A stretch of DNA of 64,000 nucleotides from Camellia lanceoleosa (GCA_025200525.1 CM045761.1:80505551-80569550); one strand, 5' to 3'; positions 12,555 to 23,613 are shown, numbered from the stretch's first letter. The notes: generated from the sequence alone by a model not told the origin. Translations and numbers: made by a program.

Positions 12555-12798
12555 AAAAAACCCGCCTAGGCCCAATCTGCGGCCCGAGACCAAGCCCGCG
12601 ACCCAAGCCTTATTATGAGTGGGCTTGGGCTTAGACTTGAGCCTGAGCCCCACTTTTTGGTCCATAGGCCGGATCAGCCCGCTAAAAAAATATGAGCCAA
12701 CAAGGCGGGAATGGGTCAGCCCCAGCTCGAGTCTGGATGGATCAGACCGGGCCAAACTATTATTACATCTACCGGGCCAGACTATTATTACATCCCTA
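12555..12798. mobile_element. Right subterminal region and end of the hAT element
   Basis: GC-rich subterminal DNA with repeated gggcttgggctt-like and ccgggcc motifs. It ends in two copies of a ccgggccaaactattattacat-type motif, the last followed by ccctat. In reverse this gives TAGGGATGTAATAATAG, a usual hAT terminal sequence. The matching left terminus is outside the window or lost, so the 8-bp target duplication cannot be tested. Confidence 0.6.
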
Positions 12799-12967
12799 TA
12801 TCTCAGTAATTGATTTTTGAGAAAAAAAAAAAAAAAAAGTGGCCCCGGGAATGGATCAGACCGAACCAGACTATCTCAGTAATTGATTTTTGAGAAGAAA
12901 AAAAGAAAAAGAAAAGGGGCCCGCCGGGGGGGGGGGGGGGGGGGGGGGGGGGGATTGGTTTTGGTGG
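12799..12967. repeat. Short direct repeat and 28-G homopolymer
   Basis: A segment 'tctcagtaattgattttt' occurs at about 12801 and again at about 12874, each followed by a purine-rich A run. A run of 28 G residues fills 12926-12953, just before the stop codon of the kinase gene. Such a run is error-prone and may not be exact. Confidence 0.7.
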
Positions 12968-14290
12968 TTAGAAGACATTGAAATGTTCAGTGGGAGAGGG
13001 TGATTGGTTCAGTCCTTCGGCCCGTCCCCCCGTGTTATTCTTTTTGCTTTCAGAATCCTTATTGGGTTCCACCACATTCTCAATTTTGAACACTCCTTGT
13101 ACAAAAGACTCTACATCGATTATCTTATTTTCTTGTGTATCCTCCTCCTGTTCCGGCCTCAACGGTATGTGCGGTGGCCTCGTGATTTCCAAGATCCGAT
13201 CCCAATCAACCCCTCGGAAGAAATCATGGCCCTTGATCCTCTCCAGTGAGATCCTCTTCTTCGGATCCTTTTCCAGCAATTTTCCAATCAAATCTCTCAA
13301 CGGCGTCGGCTCTCCCACCAGTTCCGGCGACTTCTTCAGAATCCAGTTAAAAGTCTCATTCCTATTCGACCCCCGAAACGGCGTCGCTCCGTACAGCATC
13401 TCGTATAACACTATACCCAAACACCACCAGTCCACCGCGAAATCGTGGCCTTTCCCTTGTATGATCTCAGGCGCCACGTACTCCTCCGTGCCGACGAACG
13501 AGTTCGACTTCTCAACCGAGTCTAACTCGGAAGAACTCGCCGATCGGGAATCGTTTTCGGCCAAATCCCGTTCCGGCGAAATGCCGGAGTTGCAACGGAA
13601 AAATCGCCTCTTCTTGTTCATCGGTAGAGATTTCGGTGCCGATTTCACAATCGGGAGAGTTTGGGGAGATTTTACAGAGAGTTTTACCGAGAGATCGAAA
13701 TCGACGAGCATTAAATGCCCGCTTTCTTGGACCAGTACGTTTTCTGGCTTCAAATCTCTGTATACTATTCCTAATCCATGTAAGTACTCCAATGCCAGTA
13801 CTAATTCCGCAGCATAAAATCTGAAGAAATATACAGAGAGTTATATATATATACATTGATGAGATATTTTTCAAAAAAATTTGGGAGAAATTGAGAAGAA
13901 AATTGACCTGATGATACTATCAGAGAACATCTTCTCCGTTTGTTTGTTTCTGAGAGAATTGAGATCGCGTCCTGGACAGTAATCGATTGCGTAACCGAGG
14001 ATCTTATCGGTGGCGATAACACCTCGAAGTCTAGGTAAAAGTGGATGTGAAAAAGAACTCAAGACCTGTTGTTCGAAGAAGATTCGTCGGTACTGGCTAC
14101 CGTCGCTGTCGATGCTGGTTCTGTCCTTCTCAATGGAAGCTCTGGAGATGGCTTTCAAAGCGAGGAATTGAGTATCGGTAGTCTGGACGAGGAAGACAAC
14201 GCCCTTGGCTCCGCGGCCGAGGGGGGATAGGACTTTGAGGCGGCTGAGGTCTAGAGAGGGCACGTCCTGGTGTTCAGCGCCGTCGTCCAT
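12968..14290 (-). CDS. OXI1: AGC-family Ser/Thr kinase, OXI1-like (two exons)
   Basis: Exon 1 is 14290-13908 and exon 2 is 13820-12968; the 87-bp intron has GT/AG borders and splits an Arg codon. The product is 411 residues. Visible motifs are the glycine loop GRGAKG (25-30), ATP-binding Lys46 in LALK, Glu73, YRDLKPEN with catalytic Asp150, DFD (168-170, the plant AGC VIII variant of DFG), an inserted segment of about 60 residues before the activation loop [12 protein letters not shown] (235-246), and a C-terminal FNVF (408-411) matching the PDK1-docking FxxF. OXI1 is an H2O2- and PDK1-responsive kinase acting upstream of MAP kinases in stress, root-hair and immune signalling. The nearest alternative is another AGC2 member such as UCN. 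The reading frame is intact, and I start at the ATG that gives the family's N-terminal length. Confidence 0.88.
13821..13907 (-). other. Intron of the OXI1-like gene
   Basis: On the minus strand the donor is CATCAG|GTCAAT and the acceptor is TTCTTCAG|ATTTTA. Splicing restores the conserved kinase sequence across the junction in frame. Confidence 0.9.
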
Positions 14291-14390
14291 GGCGGAGGTA
14301 ACACAGAAGGAGGAGGAGGAGGAGGGTAGGAACTGAGAGATGGTTGAAGGAATTAACGAGATTCCGGGAAAGTAAATTGACTTGTTGCGC

Positions 14391-14397
14391 TTTATAG
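14391..14397 (-). promoter_or_regulatory. TATA box of the OXI1-like gene
   Basis: CTATAAA on the minus strand, about 100 nt upstream of the ATG. A GCCGAC (DRE/CRT-like) core lies further upstream near 14491. About 215 bp beyond the TATA box the host sequence gives way to the pararetrovirus, so the native upstream promoter is short or displaced. Confidence 0.6.
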
Positions 14398-14642
14398 AGT
14401 TGGAACGGTGGTTGTTGGAATAGTTTGCATTTTTTGTCTGCCGGTTTGGGGTTCGCATAAAAGTGCCGTTCTATTCTATCCACTTTCTTGCCGACGTAGG
14501 ATCATGCAAACCACAAAATTTATAGGGGAAATTGTATTTTAATTGAGCTAGGAAAAAAATCAAATTTTGTTATGGTGTAACTCTCTTATGTATATGGTGT
14601 ACATTTATTCTTTGAAGTGCACCCCTTTTCTTTTTCTTTTTT

Positions 14643-16287
14643 TCACCCATTCATTCTGTTTGAGAGATCGTCCAGGTCTGCCGCTGAGAGTTGATTGTAA
14701 AAGTCATCCCTCATGGCTAGTTCATCTTCCCATTGATTATCTGGGTTCTCTTCTTCCATTACTGGTGACTCATGAGAGACGCTATGCTGATAGTTGGGAT
14801 ACTGACTTTCATCGATGAATGTTTCTTTGCTGATGGGATGTCCTGGGATAGCTATATTACAATATATCTTCTGATTTCTATTTTCGCAACCTAGACGTCC
14901 ATAATTTCCATTATACGCAAATAGCGGATTATGAACAAATTTCCTAAATTTATTGAGCTGATCTCTAGGTGAAAATTTTCGGCATGGCCAGGGTCTCCGA
15001 TTGAGAAGTCCTGGGTATCCTAGAAATGTCGAGGTTCCTCTAAGGTACATTTTATGTTTAACTGGATTGCACCATATTTCTTTCCACTCTGGTAGTCTGC
15101 TATCAATTAATGCTTCTACATATGGATGATGCTCTTCCATTACACAAAGTACTGAATGAGCAAGTTTATTCCTAAAGCTATCTGTTTGATCTGGATCTGA
15201 GAAAATTATTCTAGAGACAAAGCCGTAATCTAACAATTCTGAGGCTATTAGATAACGCGTTTCGCCCCTAATCTCGATCTCCAATGGTTCGAACGTTGCT
15301 AGATTTATCTGGCAAAGGCAGATACTGAAATCTAAATTACATTGGCATCGACCAAAATGTTCTGACCTCTTTATACATATTTCTTCTTCTAAGCAGGGTT
15401 GCTCTTCATCTTTGTAGAGATAAGTCCATTGATAAGCTATACCAGGGCATTGAACTCCTACTATGGAGAGGTCTTGAAGAAACTGCTGAATAGTGACTAG
15501 CTCGCTATTTCTGCTATCTTCGGCTAAGGTGTATATATGGGGTTTGAGGTCCTCTATTTCTTGGCTTTTCTCACAAAAAGATCGAATGATGAAATGCCTA
15601 AAGAAATACATTCTAGTACTCAATTGTTCAAATTCCTCACTAGTGAGTTATCTGGTTTCTGGGTTAGGAAAGTGGGCAGTTGTTTTTCTTGGAACTAATT
15701 TTTTAAGCTGGTTGGTTAGGGTTCGAATGGTTGTTCTCAATTGTTTTTCTTCGTCTCGGAGCTGGTCTAACTCTTCACTAACCTTTTTGCCTTTATCCAT
15801 AATTTTCTTGAAATTTCTAGTAAGGCCTTCACAATGTCTGCACATTTGGAGAGGATTTTGAGAATCTATCTAAGGGTTAGAATTACTACTTCCAGTACTA
15901 CTGCTCCCAATTATCTGGCTAACTGGAACTCCACTAGTAGCAAGAATAGTTGACCGCATCTTGCTCAATGTGTCCAGGTAATCTTTAGCTATCTGGCTGA
16001 TAAAGTAACTGGTTCCTATTTGTCTTCGGGCATATGTACTGGCTGACTCGAAATCATAAAATCCTTTATACTGAGGTGTGGGAAAATTTTTAACCAAGGG
16101 TTCAACTTTTATCCAATCATGGTAAATACCAGGCTTGGTTCCTTTAGAGGCGTTTAGCTGGGTGGTTATGGCTATTCCAAAGGTTATCTAGAAGACACTG
16201 TTGAATGGGGTCTAGCTCAATTCCTATTAATGGTCTGAACTTGTTTCTGCCTTCATGAATGGGAAGAGCGAATCCCCCAAAGTACAT
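14643..16287 (-). pseudogene. EPRV left ORF4, transactivator/viroplasmin-like
   Basis: It starts at the ATG at 16287, overlapping the end of the polyprotein (16253) by 35 nt, and ends with TGA at 14643. The N-terminal part has the Cauli_VI-type signature GTKPGIYHDW and FPTPQYKGFYDF, known from caulimovirus P6 transactivators and RNase H1-like modules. A coiled-coil follows (about 15650-15850), then a 326-codon open segment (14643-15623) with Cys-rich CQCNLDFSICLC. About 97 bp present in the right copy are missing here near 16148, removing the start of the Cauli_VI module and shifting the frame. In related viruses P6 enables polycistronic translation; that role is inferred by homology only. 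Confidence 0.75.
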
Positions 16288-17029
16288 GGTTTTGCTGTTC
16301 TCCATTGTCTGCACAAAAATTAAACTGATTATTTTCTTTTTCTAAATAAATTTTCCTACTTAACCAATCTGTTAACCTATTATCACTCCCCTTAATATGT
16401 TCAAATTCTACTTTATATCTTTGTCCTACTATATAGTCTAAAAATTTTACCCATCTTATGGTACTTAATTTGCGCTCGTTAAGTTTATTATGAAGTCTAA
16501 CTATAGCTTTACAGTTTGTCCTAATTGTAAAGGGTTTGTGTAAAAATAATCTAAATTTGTTTATTGCATATACTACTCCTACTATTTCAAAATCTAGGCT
16601 GGTCACGGTTGTATCTTTTTCTTTAAATTTTCCAGAACTATATCTACAAAGGCATTCTTTATTTTTACTATCATACTTACTAGGTTTAGCTAATAATATT
16701 GTTCCCCATCCTAATTGACTTCTGTCTGTCTCTATGACTATATATTCTGATTCTAAGGGAAGTTGTAGGTCTGGTAAATTTTTACAAATGTCTTTAATTT
16801 TTCTGACTAGAGCTATATCTTGTTAATTGAAATATTTTTGTCCTGTGGGTGTGGTCTTACTATATAGGGGTCCTATTATTTTACTAAGGTTGGGAATATA
16901 CATTCGTGCATAATTTAAAATTCCTAAAAATGATTGAAGTTGTTTTGTATCTTCTAATTTATCTGAATAATCTAAAATTTTCTTAACTATGTGAGGTTTT
17001 AACATAATTTTTCCATCTCCTAATTCCAT
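16253..17029 (-). pseudogene. EPRV left RNase H region
   Basis: Readable in two pieces. 16823-17029 holds the connection segment after the RT (LQSFLGILNYARMYIPN). 16253-16606 holds the RNase H half (MTSLDFEIVGVVYAINKFR, ending HIKGSDNRLTDWLSRK). This order is standard in caulimovirids, where RNase H removes the RNA template. A stop lies between the pieces near 16820. Confidence 0.75.
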
Positions 17030-17032
17030 TTC

Positions 17033-18054
17033 TTAAAATTCTATATAAGGCTTATTTAATACCATCTTTTTTTTCCTAATTATTATTCCATTATTTATGA
17101 ATTCTTCTAATGCTATATATAAATGTTCTATGTGACTATTTTTGTCTGGACTAAATACTAATATGTCATTTATGTATACCAGTATAAAACTATATTTATT
17201 AAATATACTATCCATCTTACGTTGAAATATAGAAGGTACATTTTTTAGTCCAAAATGCATGACTAGCCACTCATAATGTCCTTGTGGGCAACAAAAGACT
17301 GTCCAAGATATGCTTTCCCTTTCCATTTTTATTTGCCAAAATCCCGACTGTAATCAAATTTACTAAATATTTTTGCTGTCTGTATTCTATTTATGAGCTG
17401 ATCTGTATCTGGTATATTATACTTATCGTCTTCTATGTTATCATTTAATCTTTTATAATTTATAACCATTCTAGTTTTTCTTCTTTTTATCTCTGCATGA
17501 TTTCTAACCATAAATGCAACGCTCCTATGCAGACTATTACTAGGTCTAATTACTCCTATATCTAGTAACTCCTTAATATGTGTTCTGAATTCTTCTATAT
17601 TTGCTGGCGTATGATCTATTTTTGCTGAGGTAATCCTATAATCTTTATTTTTTATATCTAAACTGGCTAAAACTTTATTTCTTTCCCAATATTTCATGGG
17701 TTGTTCTCCTAAAATCTCTATTGTTTCAGCTAATCTTATTATTTCATCTAAATCATTTTCTGTTATTCTGTATACTGGTTTTTTCTTTAATTTTCCTATT
17801 TTTGCAAAAATTAATTCTAGGTTAACTGTTTGTTGAAAATCTTCTAGGTTCCAATAGTCTCCCTTATCTTTAAAATCAAACTCTTCTAAATCTTCTAATT
17901 CATAATTTTCTATGTCTAAATTTTCTAAAGAAGTATTTGCTATCTCATCAGGTATATACTTTTGAGCTAGCTCGGGAAAAATATTTCTACTAGGAAATAA
18001 AAAACTAGCGGGAACTGAATCTACTCCTATGGTACCACCACGCTTCGCACGCAA
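17033..18054 (-). pseudogene. EPRV left reverse transcriptase
   Basis: 17329-18054 gives the N-terminal region and the first RT motifs (INYKRLNDN). 17033-17326 gives the palm (FCCPQGHYEWLVMHFGLKN). The catalytic box reads YIND near 17163-17174, whereas the right copy keeps YIDD; the Asp-to-Asn change should abolish activity. A frame break separates the two pieces at about 17328. Confidence 0.85.
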
Positions 18055-18153
18055 CTCTGATGAATGGGCGATGGTGCTAAGGGCATATGTTGTAGGTGTA
18101 TGTACAGTTCATTTGAAGAAACTAATGTTGTTTTGGCTGATAAACATGCTGCC

Positions 18154-18600
18154 TTATAAACTAAGTATGAAGTTGAGTCCTAAGATGGAAAGATGATTTT
18201 GTCTAGTATTTCCAATCCAAACTTGAGGTAATGGGAACCATTCTATATGTTGAGTTTGAGAACCTAGATGATAAAAACTAATCTGTGCACCATTGATGCA
18301 ATGTGTATATGTCTGTTTAGTGCCATCGGCTATACTGACTAAAGCTGGGGTTGTTAAAGCTGTGCTCCATTCTGGTGGAACTATGTGTTGTTCAATATAT
18401 GATTTACTGGCTCCGGTATCTATTATAGCATATATACTAAGGGTTTTTTCTACAAATTTGATTACACAAGAGATCTCAACTAGATTTGGTTTGGGTATAA
18501 CCAGGTAATTAAATGGTAAATATGTATTATCTGACTGTGCTTGAGAGTATTGACTAAAGGGTTGAGAATCAACTAGGTTGACTAATTCTAAAGAATTCAT
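18154..18600 (-). pseudogene. EPRV left aspartic protease
   Basis: The open segment has a retropepsin motif IIDTGASKSYIE with the catalytic DTG intact, and ends in a LGLNFILSL segment. It sits between the cysteine-rich capsid end and the RT, as in badnavirus polyproteins. A stop separates it from the RT segment at about 18150. Confidence 0.8.
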
Positions 18601-18691
18601 ATGTTCTTCAATCAGTTTATCTTTTAAAGGATATTTAAGTGAAATTGTTCTAGCTGCTGTTTAAGCTATCTATTTTCTAGTTCTAAACATT

Positions 18692-20608
18692 CTATGTCAA
18701 AATTAGCTTTAGTTTCTGTCTCACGTATTTGAAGTTAAGTTCTTTTATTTGTACTTCTAATTCTCTAATTGTTAGATGTAATTCTCTGCTTTCTACACTC
18801 TGATCTTCTAACAGTTCGCTGTTATTTCTTGATGTTATCTTATGTGTCATGTTTAATTTTTCTAGACAGACTATACAATAGGTTATACTGCATAATAAAC
18901 ACTGAACTCTCTTATCTTTAGCTAGAAACCAATTACAATAACTGTATCTAGTGGTATCAAATCCTAGTCCTATTTGAAAATTATGCTGACATTTAGTATT
19001 TGCATTACATTCCATCATAAAGAAAGTATCATGAGAAGGAGTCATTCCTATTTCTTGGTTGAGTTGTCCTAAAAGACTATCTACATCTGTATCACTTTCT
19101 GAATCACTATCTGAACTTATTGCTTCTATTTGATATTCATAATCACTGACTATGCTATAGACTTCTGAATCATCGCTATTTATGCTAACTATATCTTCTT
19201 CTAAGTCTTATATAATATGTAGTCTTTCTATCTATTTATTAATATTAGGCCTTTGTCTTTTTGAGCAGTTTTTTGCAAAATGATTGGGTTCTCCACATAT
19301 AAAACAATTGCATTTTTTACTGTTGGGTTTTCTAACATATCTTTGTTTTCTTTTATCTTTTTCTTCTTTGGGTAGTCGCTTATAATTTATCATATTAAAA
19401 ATTCTACTTTTTCTAATGAATTTCTGTTTTTTCCATGGTTTTCTATATTTGTTCTTCCAATATTTTTCTTTTCTATATTTTCTATATTTTTTGTATTTTT
19501 TCCTATTATTTTTATCTTCATATTGCTGAGAAGTATATATTATGCTACTACAAAAATCATAATTTTGTTTTTTCAAATCTTTTTGTATTTTAACTTCTAT
19601 ACATTTTTCTCTAAGTCTATGGAATGTAAAAACTATCCTAGGTCCTATTCCTAAGGTTCCTTTTATCTTTACTTCTCCTGAGGCTATTTTTGCTGGTAAG
19701 TTTGCATAATAAATTGACCATTTATTTTCTATTTCTCTTCCTAATTCTCCTGGTAATTTCCTAAAATATTTATTTCCTATTTCTTCATCAAAACTTTTTC
19801 CTGTCTTGGCTACTATGGCTAAATACTCTTTGCTAAAGGATACAACATATTTCCAACTTCCTAATGTTATCTGATCTAACTCAGTTAATGTTATCTGATC
19901 TAACTCAGTTAATGCTATGCTTTGGGTGTAATCATTTTTTCTAGAAGGGTCGTATCCTATAAGCATTTCTTTTATAAAACTAGTAAAATTCCATGGGTTA
20001 TCTCATAGTTCTTTAAGCTGTCTAATTGTCTCTTCATACTTACCTCTAAAGGTTAAATATATATTAAAAGCTGAATCTCCTAAAAGTGTCTCCATATATT
20101 CCCACATATCCGTTGATTCAAAGGTATTACTCATCCATGCCTTTACCACATCTTTTTCCCATTTTTCTATCACTTCTTGCCATATCTGAGGGTCGAATTT
20201 GGCTAAATCTAAAAGGGTTCCTTGATTATTGACTGGTTGTAATTGTATACTCATATCTGGTTGTCTACGCTTTCCATGAAATCTATAGCTTTTATTCGGA
20301 TCTGCTTTGCTGCGTCCTGAACTAGCTAATGGTCTTCTTCCTCCTACTACATAATGCATTGGTTTTACGGGATCTTCTATAGTTGGTTGTGTGTTACTAG
20401 TTCCTATGCTTTATGTATTCATGTAAAAAGTATCTTCTAAATTAGATTGTTTTGGTATTCTAAATATTTTGCTAGGATGTATTTTATCTTCTATGATATC
20501 ATCTACATATTCAATATGAAATTCTTGGTCTAAAAATGACACTGCTTCATTGTGGGTATCTCCTCTAGCTAAGTATTCATAATATCTAGCATCTAATATT
20601 TTATTCAT
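18692..20608 (-). pseudogene. EPRV left coat/nucleocapsid region
   Basis: Open pieces at 20411-20608, 20003-20359, 19232-19966 and 18692-19045. They include a Lys-rich stretch followed by a CCHC knuckle CFICGEPNHFAKNC (19265-19312), an acidic Ser/Asp-rich linker, and a second cysteine cluster near 18860-18945 with spacing CX2CX11CX2CX4CX2C. The second spacing is the one reported for badnavirus coat proteins. A coiled-coil-like segment follows. An in-frame 24-nt tandem duplication lies at about 19862-19909. Confidence 0.75.
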
Positions 20609-20944
20609 ATCGGTTAGGGTGAAATTTTTTAAAACTATCTCATCAATATTATATATCTTATTTGGTGATATTGTTTTTTCCTCTGTTATTACATAAAGCT
20701 AATTTATGTCACTATGATTATCTTGATTTTCTTCCCTATCTATACTGCTAAATTCATCATATTCAGATTTTTCTAGAGCTACATACGTATATTGAGTGAA
20801 TCTTACTGCATAATTTCCATCTATTTTTTGATATAATAAATTGTCTTGAGGGGCTAACCTTTTTTGTCCTAGAAAGTCTCCTAAGTTCCAATCTAGTGCT
20901 GCATTATCTTCAGAATTAAATTTTTTACCTGGTAATACCTTTAT

Positions 20945-21601
20945 TCATTTTGCGCCTAATAACTTAACTATCTGGTCATTTGTAAGTATATAGTGAGTAT
21001 TGCTTTCTGAAACTGCTAAGCCTAAAAATCCTGTGCAAACTAATAAATTCTTTTCTCCTTTTTTCATTTTGTATCCCCTACTTTTTATTCCTATTTTTAT
21101 CTTTTGATGAAAGGTCGAGATTGGTAATAGGAAATTTGGTATAAAATACACTATTCCTGCTTTTGAATTCATATCTAGTTCATAACTTCCTAAAATATTT
21201 TGTCCTACATCATTAAATCTATCATCATAAAGACATAGGAAAACTTTAGTTCCTAAATTTTCTTTGGTTAAAGCCTTAACTCCTACTACAATTAATCCTA
21301 AGTGGGTCATTTTAAGGTGTTCATTTACTGCATATTTATAGCTTTCTCTGTCTATTAAATTTAGCTCTATTTTTTCATCCTCATGAGTTACACTAATCAT
21401 TTGTTCACCATAGTGTTTAAATAGATATTGTTTTTTATGAACCTTACCTAGCTTATATACATATTTAGCTGGAATTAAATCTAATTTTTCTTTCTTAAAT
21501 TTTTCTATTTGGTGTTCTACATCTATAAATTCTTCCATTTTAATATCTTCATCTTCATTACGCTTTTTACTACTAATTCCTTTTACTAACTGTTTAAACA
21601 T
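20945..21601 (-). pseudogene. EPRV left movement protein domain
   Basis: A 218-codon open segment resembling the 30K-type movement proteins of caulimovirids (core HLGLIVVGVKAL, then LCLYDDRF and a GSYELDMN segment). Such proteins form tubules or gate plasmodesmata. It ends at a TGA (20945-20947), and the coat-protein coding continues directly in the same frame, so in the ancestor it may have been the N-terminus of the polyprotein rather than a separate gene. Confidence 0.75.
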
Positions 21602-21603
21602 CT

Positions 21604-21975
21604 TTATTTTCTGTAAGTTCTACAAACAGGTTTCTTTGATAATTTAAGTTTTTCGAAATATCTAGCTATATCTTCTTCATTTATCTGAGATTGGGGTTTG
21701 TTTGTTTGTCCTTCTACTCCTTTTCCTTTTTGCAGTATTATTCTTTCTAAAGAAGCTAAACGATTTTCTAAGTTGTGTAGTTGTTCTGATAGTTCTTCAA
21801 ATTTTTCACACAATCTAATTAGAAATAAAATTTCTATATTATTTTGTCTTACTAATGTTTTATCTGATTGATTTATTCCTTGATAGCTACTGATTCCTTC
21901 TAGGTTATTATGAAAATCTTTTGCTTGTTTTAAAATAATCTGGTAGTCCCTATTAGCCTTTTTATCACTACTCAT
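21604..21975 (-). pseudogene. EPRV left ORF2, virion-associated-protein-like
   Basis: Intact here: 123 codons from the ATG at 21975. The centre is a leucine-rich coiled coil (LCEKFEELSEQLHNLENRLA) and the C-terminus is basic (KKPVCRTYRK). Position, size and coiled coil match the badnavirus ORF2 / caulimovirus P3 virion-associated proteins, which bind the capsid through a basic tail. The homology is inferred from layout, not recognised residue by residue. I label it a pseudogene because it belongs to a dead provirus. Confidence 0.55.
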
Positions 21976-21978
21976 AAA

Positions 21979-22518
21979 CTAAGATCTTATTAATTGTTCT
22001 AAAATTTTTAATTTCTGTTTTAAATTATCTTGAATTTGGTTGATTTGTTCTATTTGTTTAGCTATTTGATTTATCTGGCTATGAGTTTGTTCAATTAGTT
22101 GTTTGAATTCTAACTCTATTTGTTTTGAGCTGCTAGTATTTATAACTGAAATTAAAGTTTCTATTTCTAGCTTAGTGGGAAATTTTTCTAAATTCAAATC
22201 TGTTCGTTTTTCTAAAATTGAACTACACTGGTCTTGGATATAATCTAATTTTTTATCTTGATCTTTAATTATACTGCGAGTATTATGAAGATAGTCTATA
22301 GATGAAGTAAAGAGATTACTAATTTTATCTATGTCCTTTTTAATATTTTTTACAAAATTAATCTGATAATCTATTATACTATTTAGCTGAGAACTATTTT
22401 CACTATGGAGCTGATGAGTAAAAGTACCTTTGAAATTAACACGAAATTTATTTTTATCTATGTTAAGGCAATGGTTATGGTTGCTAAGTTCTAAATCTAA
22501 ATATTCTACTCTTTTCAT
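21979..22518 (-). pseudogene. EPRV left ORF1, coiled-coil protein
   Basis: Intact 179-codon frame from the ATG at 22518 (MKRVEYLDLELSN). An upstream TTG would add two residues but is not a credible start. The second half is predicted coiled coil rich in Ile, Gln and Lys (QIAKQIEQINQIQDNLKQK). The position between PBS and ORF2 matches badnavirus ORF1, whose role is poorly known. The gap to ORF2 is 3 nt. Confidence 0.6.
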
Positions 22519-22660
22519 ACACAAAATTAAATCCTACTTTAAAATTATTAAAAGCTACTATATGATGAAATTTATAACTAAATTGTCCAAGAATAAATAC
22601 TACTCTATTTCCATAGGCAAAATGCATAAACTAACTTAAACTGTCCTAAAACCGAACACT

Positions 22661-22672
22661 ACTCTAATACCA
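22661..22672 (-). other. EPRV left primer binding site (Met-tRNA)
   Basis: On the minus strand this reads TGGTATTAGAGT, two mismatches from the plant initiator-Met PBS. It marks the start of minus-strand DNA synthesis and the conventional origin of caulimovirid maps. Confidence 0.75.
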
Positions 22673-22748
22673 ATTTTTTAGGGGTGATGAGTTAGTGGTC
22701 TACCACTATTTTGAAATTGGGTTGAGAATTATCTAATTAATTCTACGG

Positions 22749-22964
22749 TTATGCTAATGGATCTTCAAGCTGTTGTATGGCTAGCTTTAGGGCTTCTTGT
22801 CTTACAGTTATCTGTCTATTTATTTGAGAAACTTTTAAACTGTAATTTTCTAGGGATCTGCCAGAAGCTAATGATAAGAGAAACTGATATCTTAATTTTT
22901 TGTCTTCTAATTCTTGTATAAGTTCAGTACTTATTTTGATTTTAATTATTCTAAAGGCATACAA
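22749..22964 (-). pseudogene. EPRV left leader ORF (upstream of PBS)
   Basis: An open stretch whose C-terminal 60 residues match the right-copy ORF at 25506-25727 (TELIQELEDKKLRYQF, RSLENYSLKVSQINRQI). The ATG used in the right copy is followed here by an early stop after an indel, so this copy is broken at its N-terminus. I do not recognise the protein; it looks alpha-helical. Confidence 0.5.
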
Positions 22965-23560
22965 TTTTGATTTTTTAAATTCTTTATGAACAATATTCCC
23001 TTAATATTTCTACCTGGGTTGCTCTCCTTGTATTCTAGAATTCTTTTCTTTGGCAAAACTATTTTTAGGCAATGGTTGTTTTCATTACATGTACTCCCAC
23101 CTTGAAGCTAAGCCTCATTCAACATAGTATACTTTTATTTTCTATTTTTTACTTTTTCCTTTCTGCCTACAATTTGCCCTCAAACGCCTAACCTCGGCTC
23201 ACACGGGCTCTTCAGTTAAGGTCACTCAACAACAGAATAGAAAACAGCAGATACTACGAAGATGTAAAGCATGTAATATTAATGAGCAAACAAGCATTCC
23301 ATAAACTTAGTTTCTCCAAAAATAAAATCAATTTTTAGAATAAAAGAGTTACCCTTTTGAAATATTTAAGGAAAAAGAGAGACTACTAACACTTCATATT
23401 AATAAGGAATATACTTACAAAGATTATATTACAGACTCTGAAATTCCGAAAGACTTGGTACACTTAGAGATTTTCGAGAGGGCTTGGAAATTTTTACAAA
23501 GCAGAGTGAAGGGAAATTTTTCATTCTGCTCCTTCAGTTGGCATGGATGCCAATTTATAC
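22965..23560 (-). promoter_or_regulatory. EPRV left pregenomic RNA leader
   Basis: Sequence between the TATA box and the leader ORF, mirrored in the right copy at 24904-25505. It has short upstream ATGs and stem-forming segments, as in the long leaders of caulimovirid pregenomic RNAs, but no conserved ORF apart from the one listed. Confidence 0.5.
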
Positions 23561-23613
23561 ACATGGTTGATAGATACATATAAGCCAAAACTATCCTAAA
23601 AATCTATACGTCA
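23553..23613 (-). promoter_or_regulatory. EPRV left promoter (TATA and as-1-like element)
   Basis: The minus strand carries TATAAAT (23553-23559) preceded by TGACG (23609-23613), the core of as-1-type enhancers in caulimovirus 35S promoters. Both are conserved at the same spacing in the right copy. Activity is inferred. Confidence 0.6.

Larger units (their letters stand above)
16253..21601 (-). pseudogene. EPRV left polyprotein: movement-coat-protease-RT-RNase H
   Basis: About 1780 codons of near-continuous viral coding sequence in badnavirus order. The domains (listed separately) follow one another in essentially one frame, broken by stops (for example at 20945, near 20410, 19990 and 19235) and a few frameshifts. 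Its length matches badnavirus ORF3 polyproteins. The ATG at 21601 lies 2 nt after the ORF2 stop. None of it can be translated through today. Confidence 0.8.

Noticed and set aside
12978..13817. Long plus-strand open frame (279 codons) opposite the kinase
   Set aside because: It is the antisense shadow of exon 2 of the OXI1-like gene, which has full kinase motifs.
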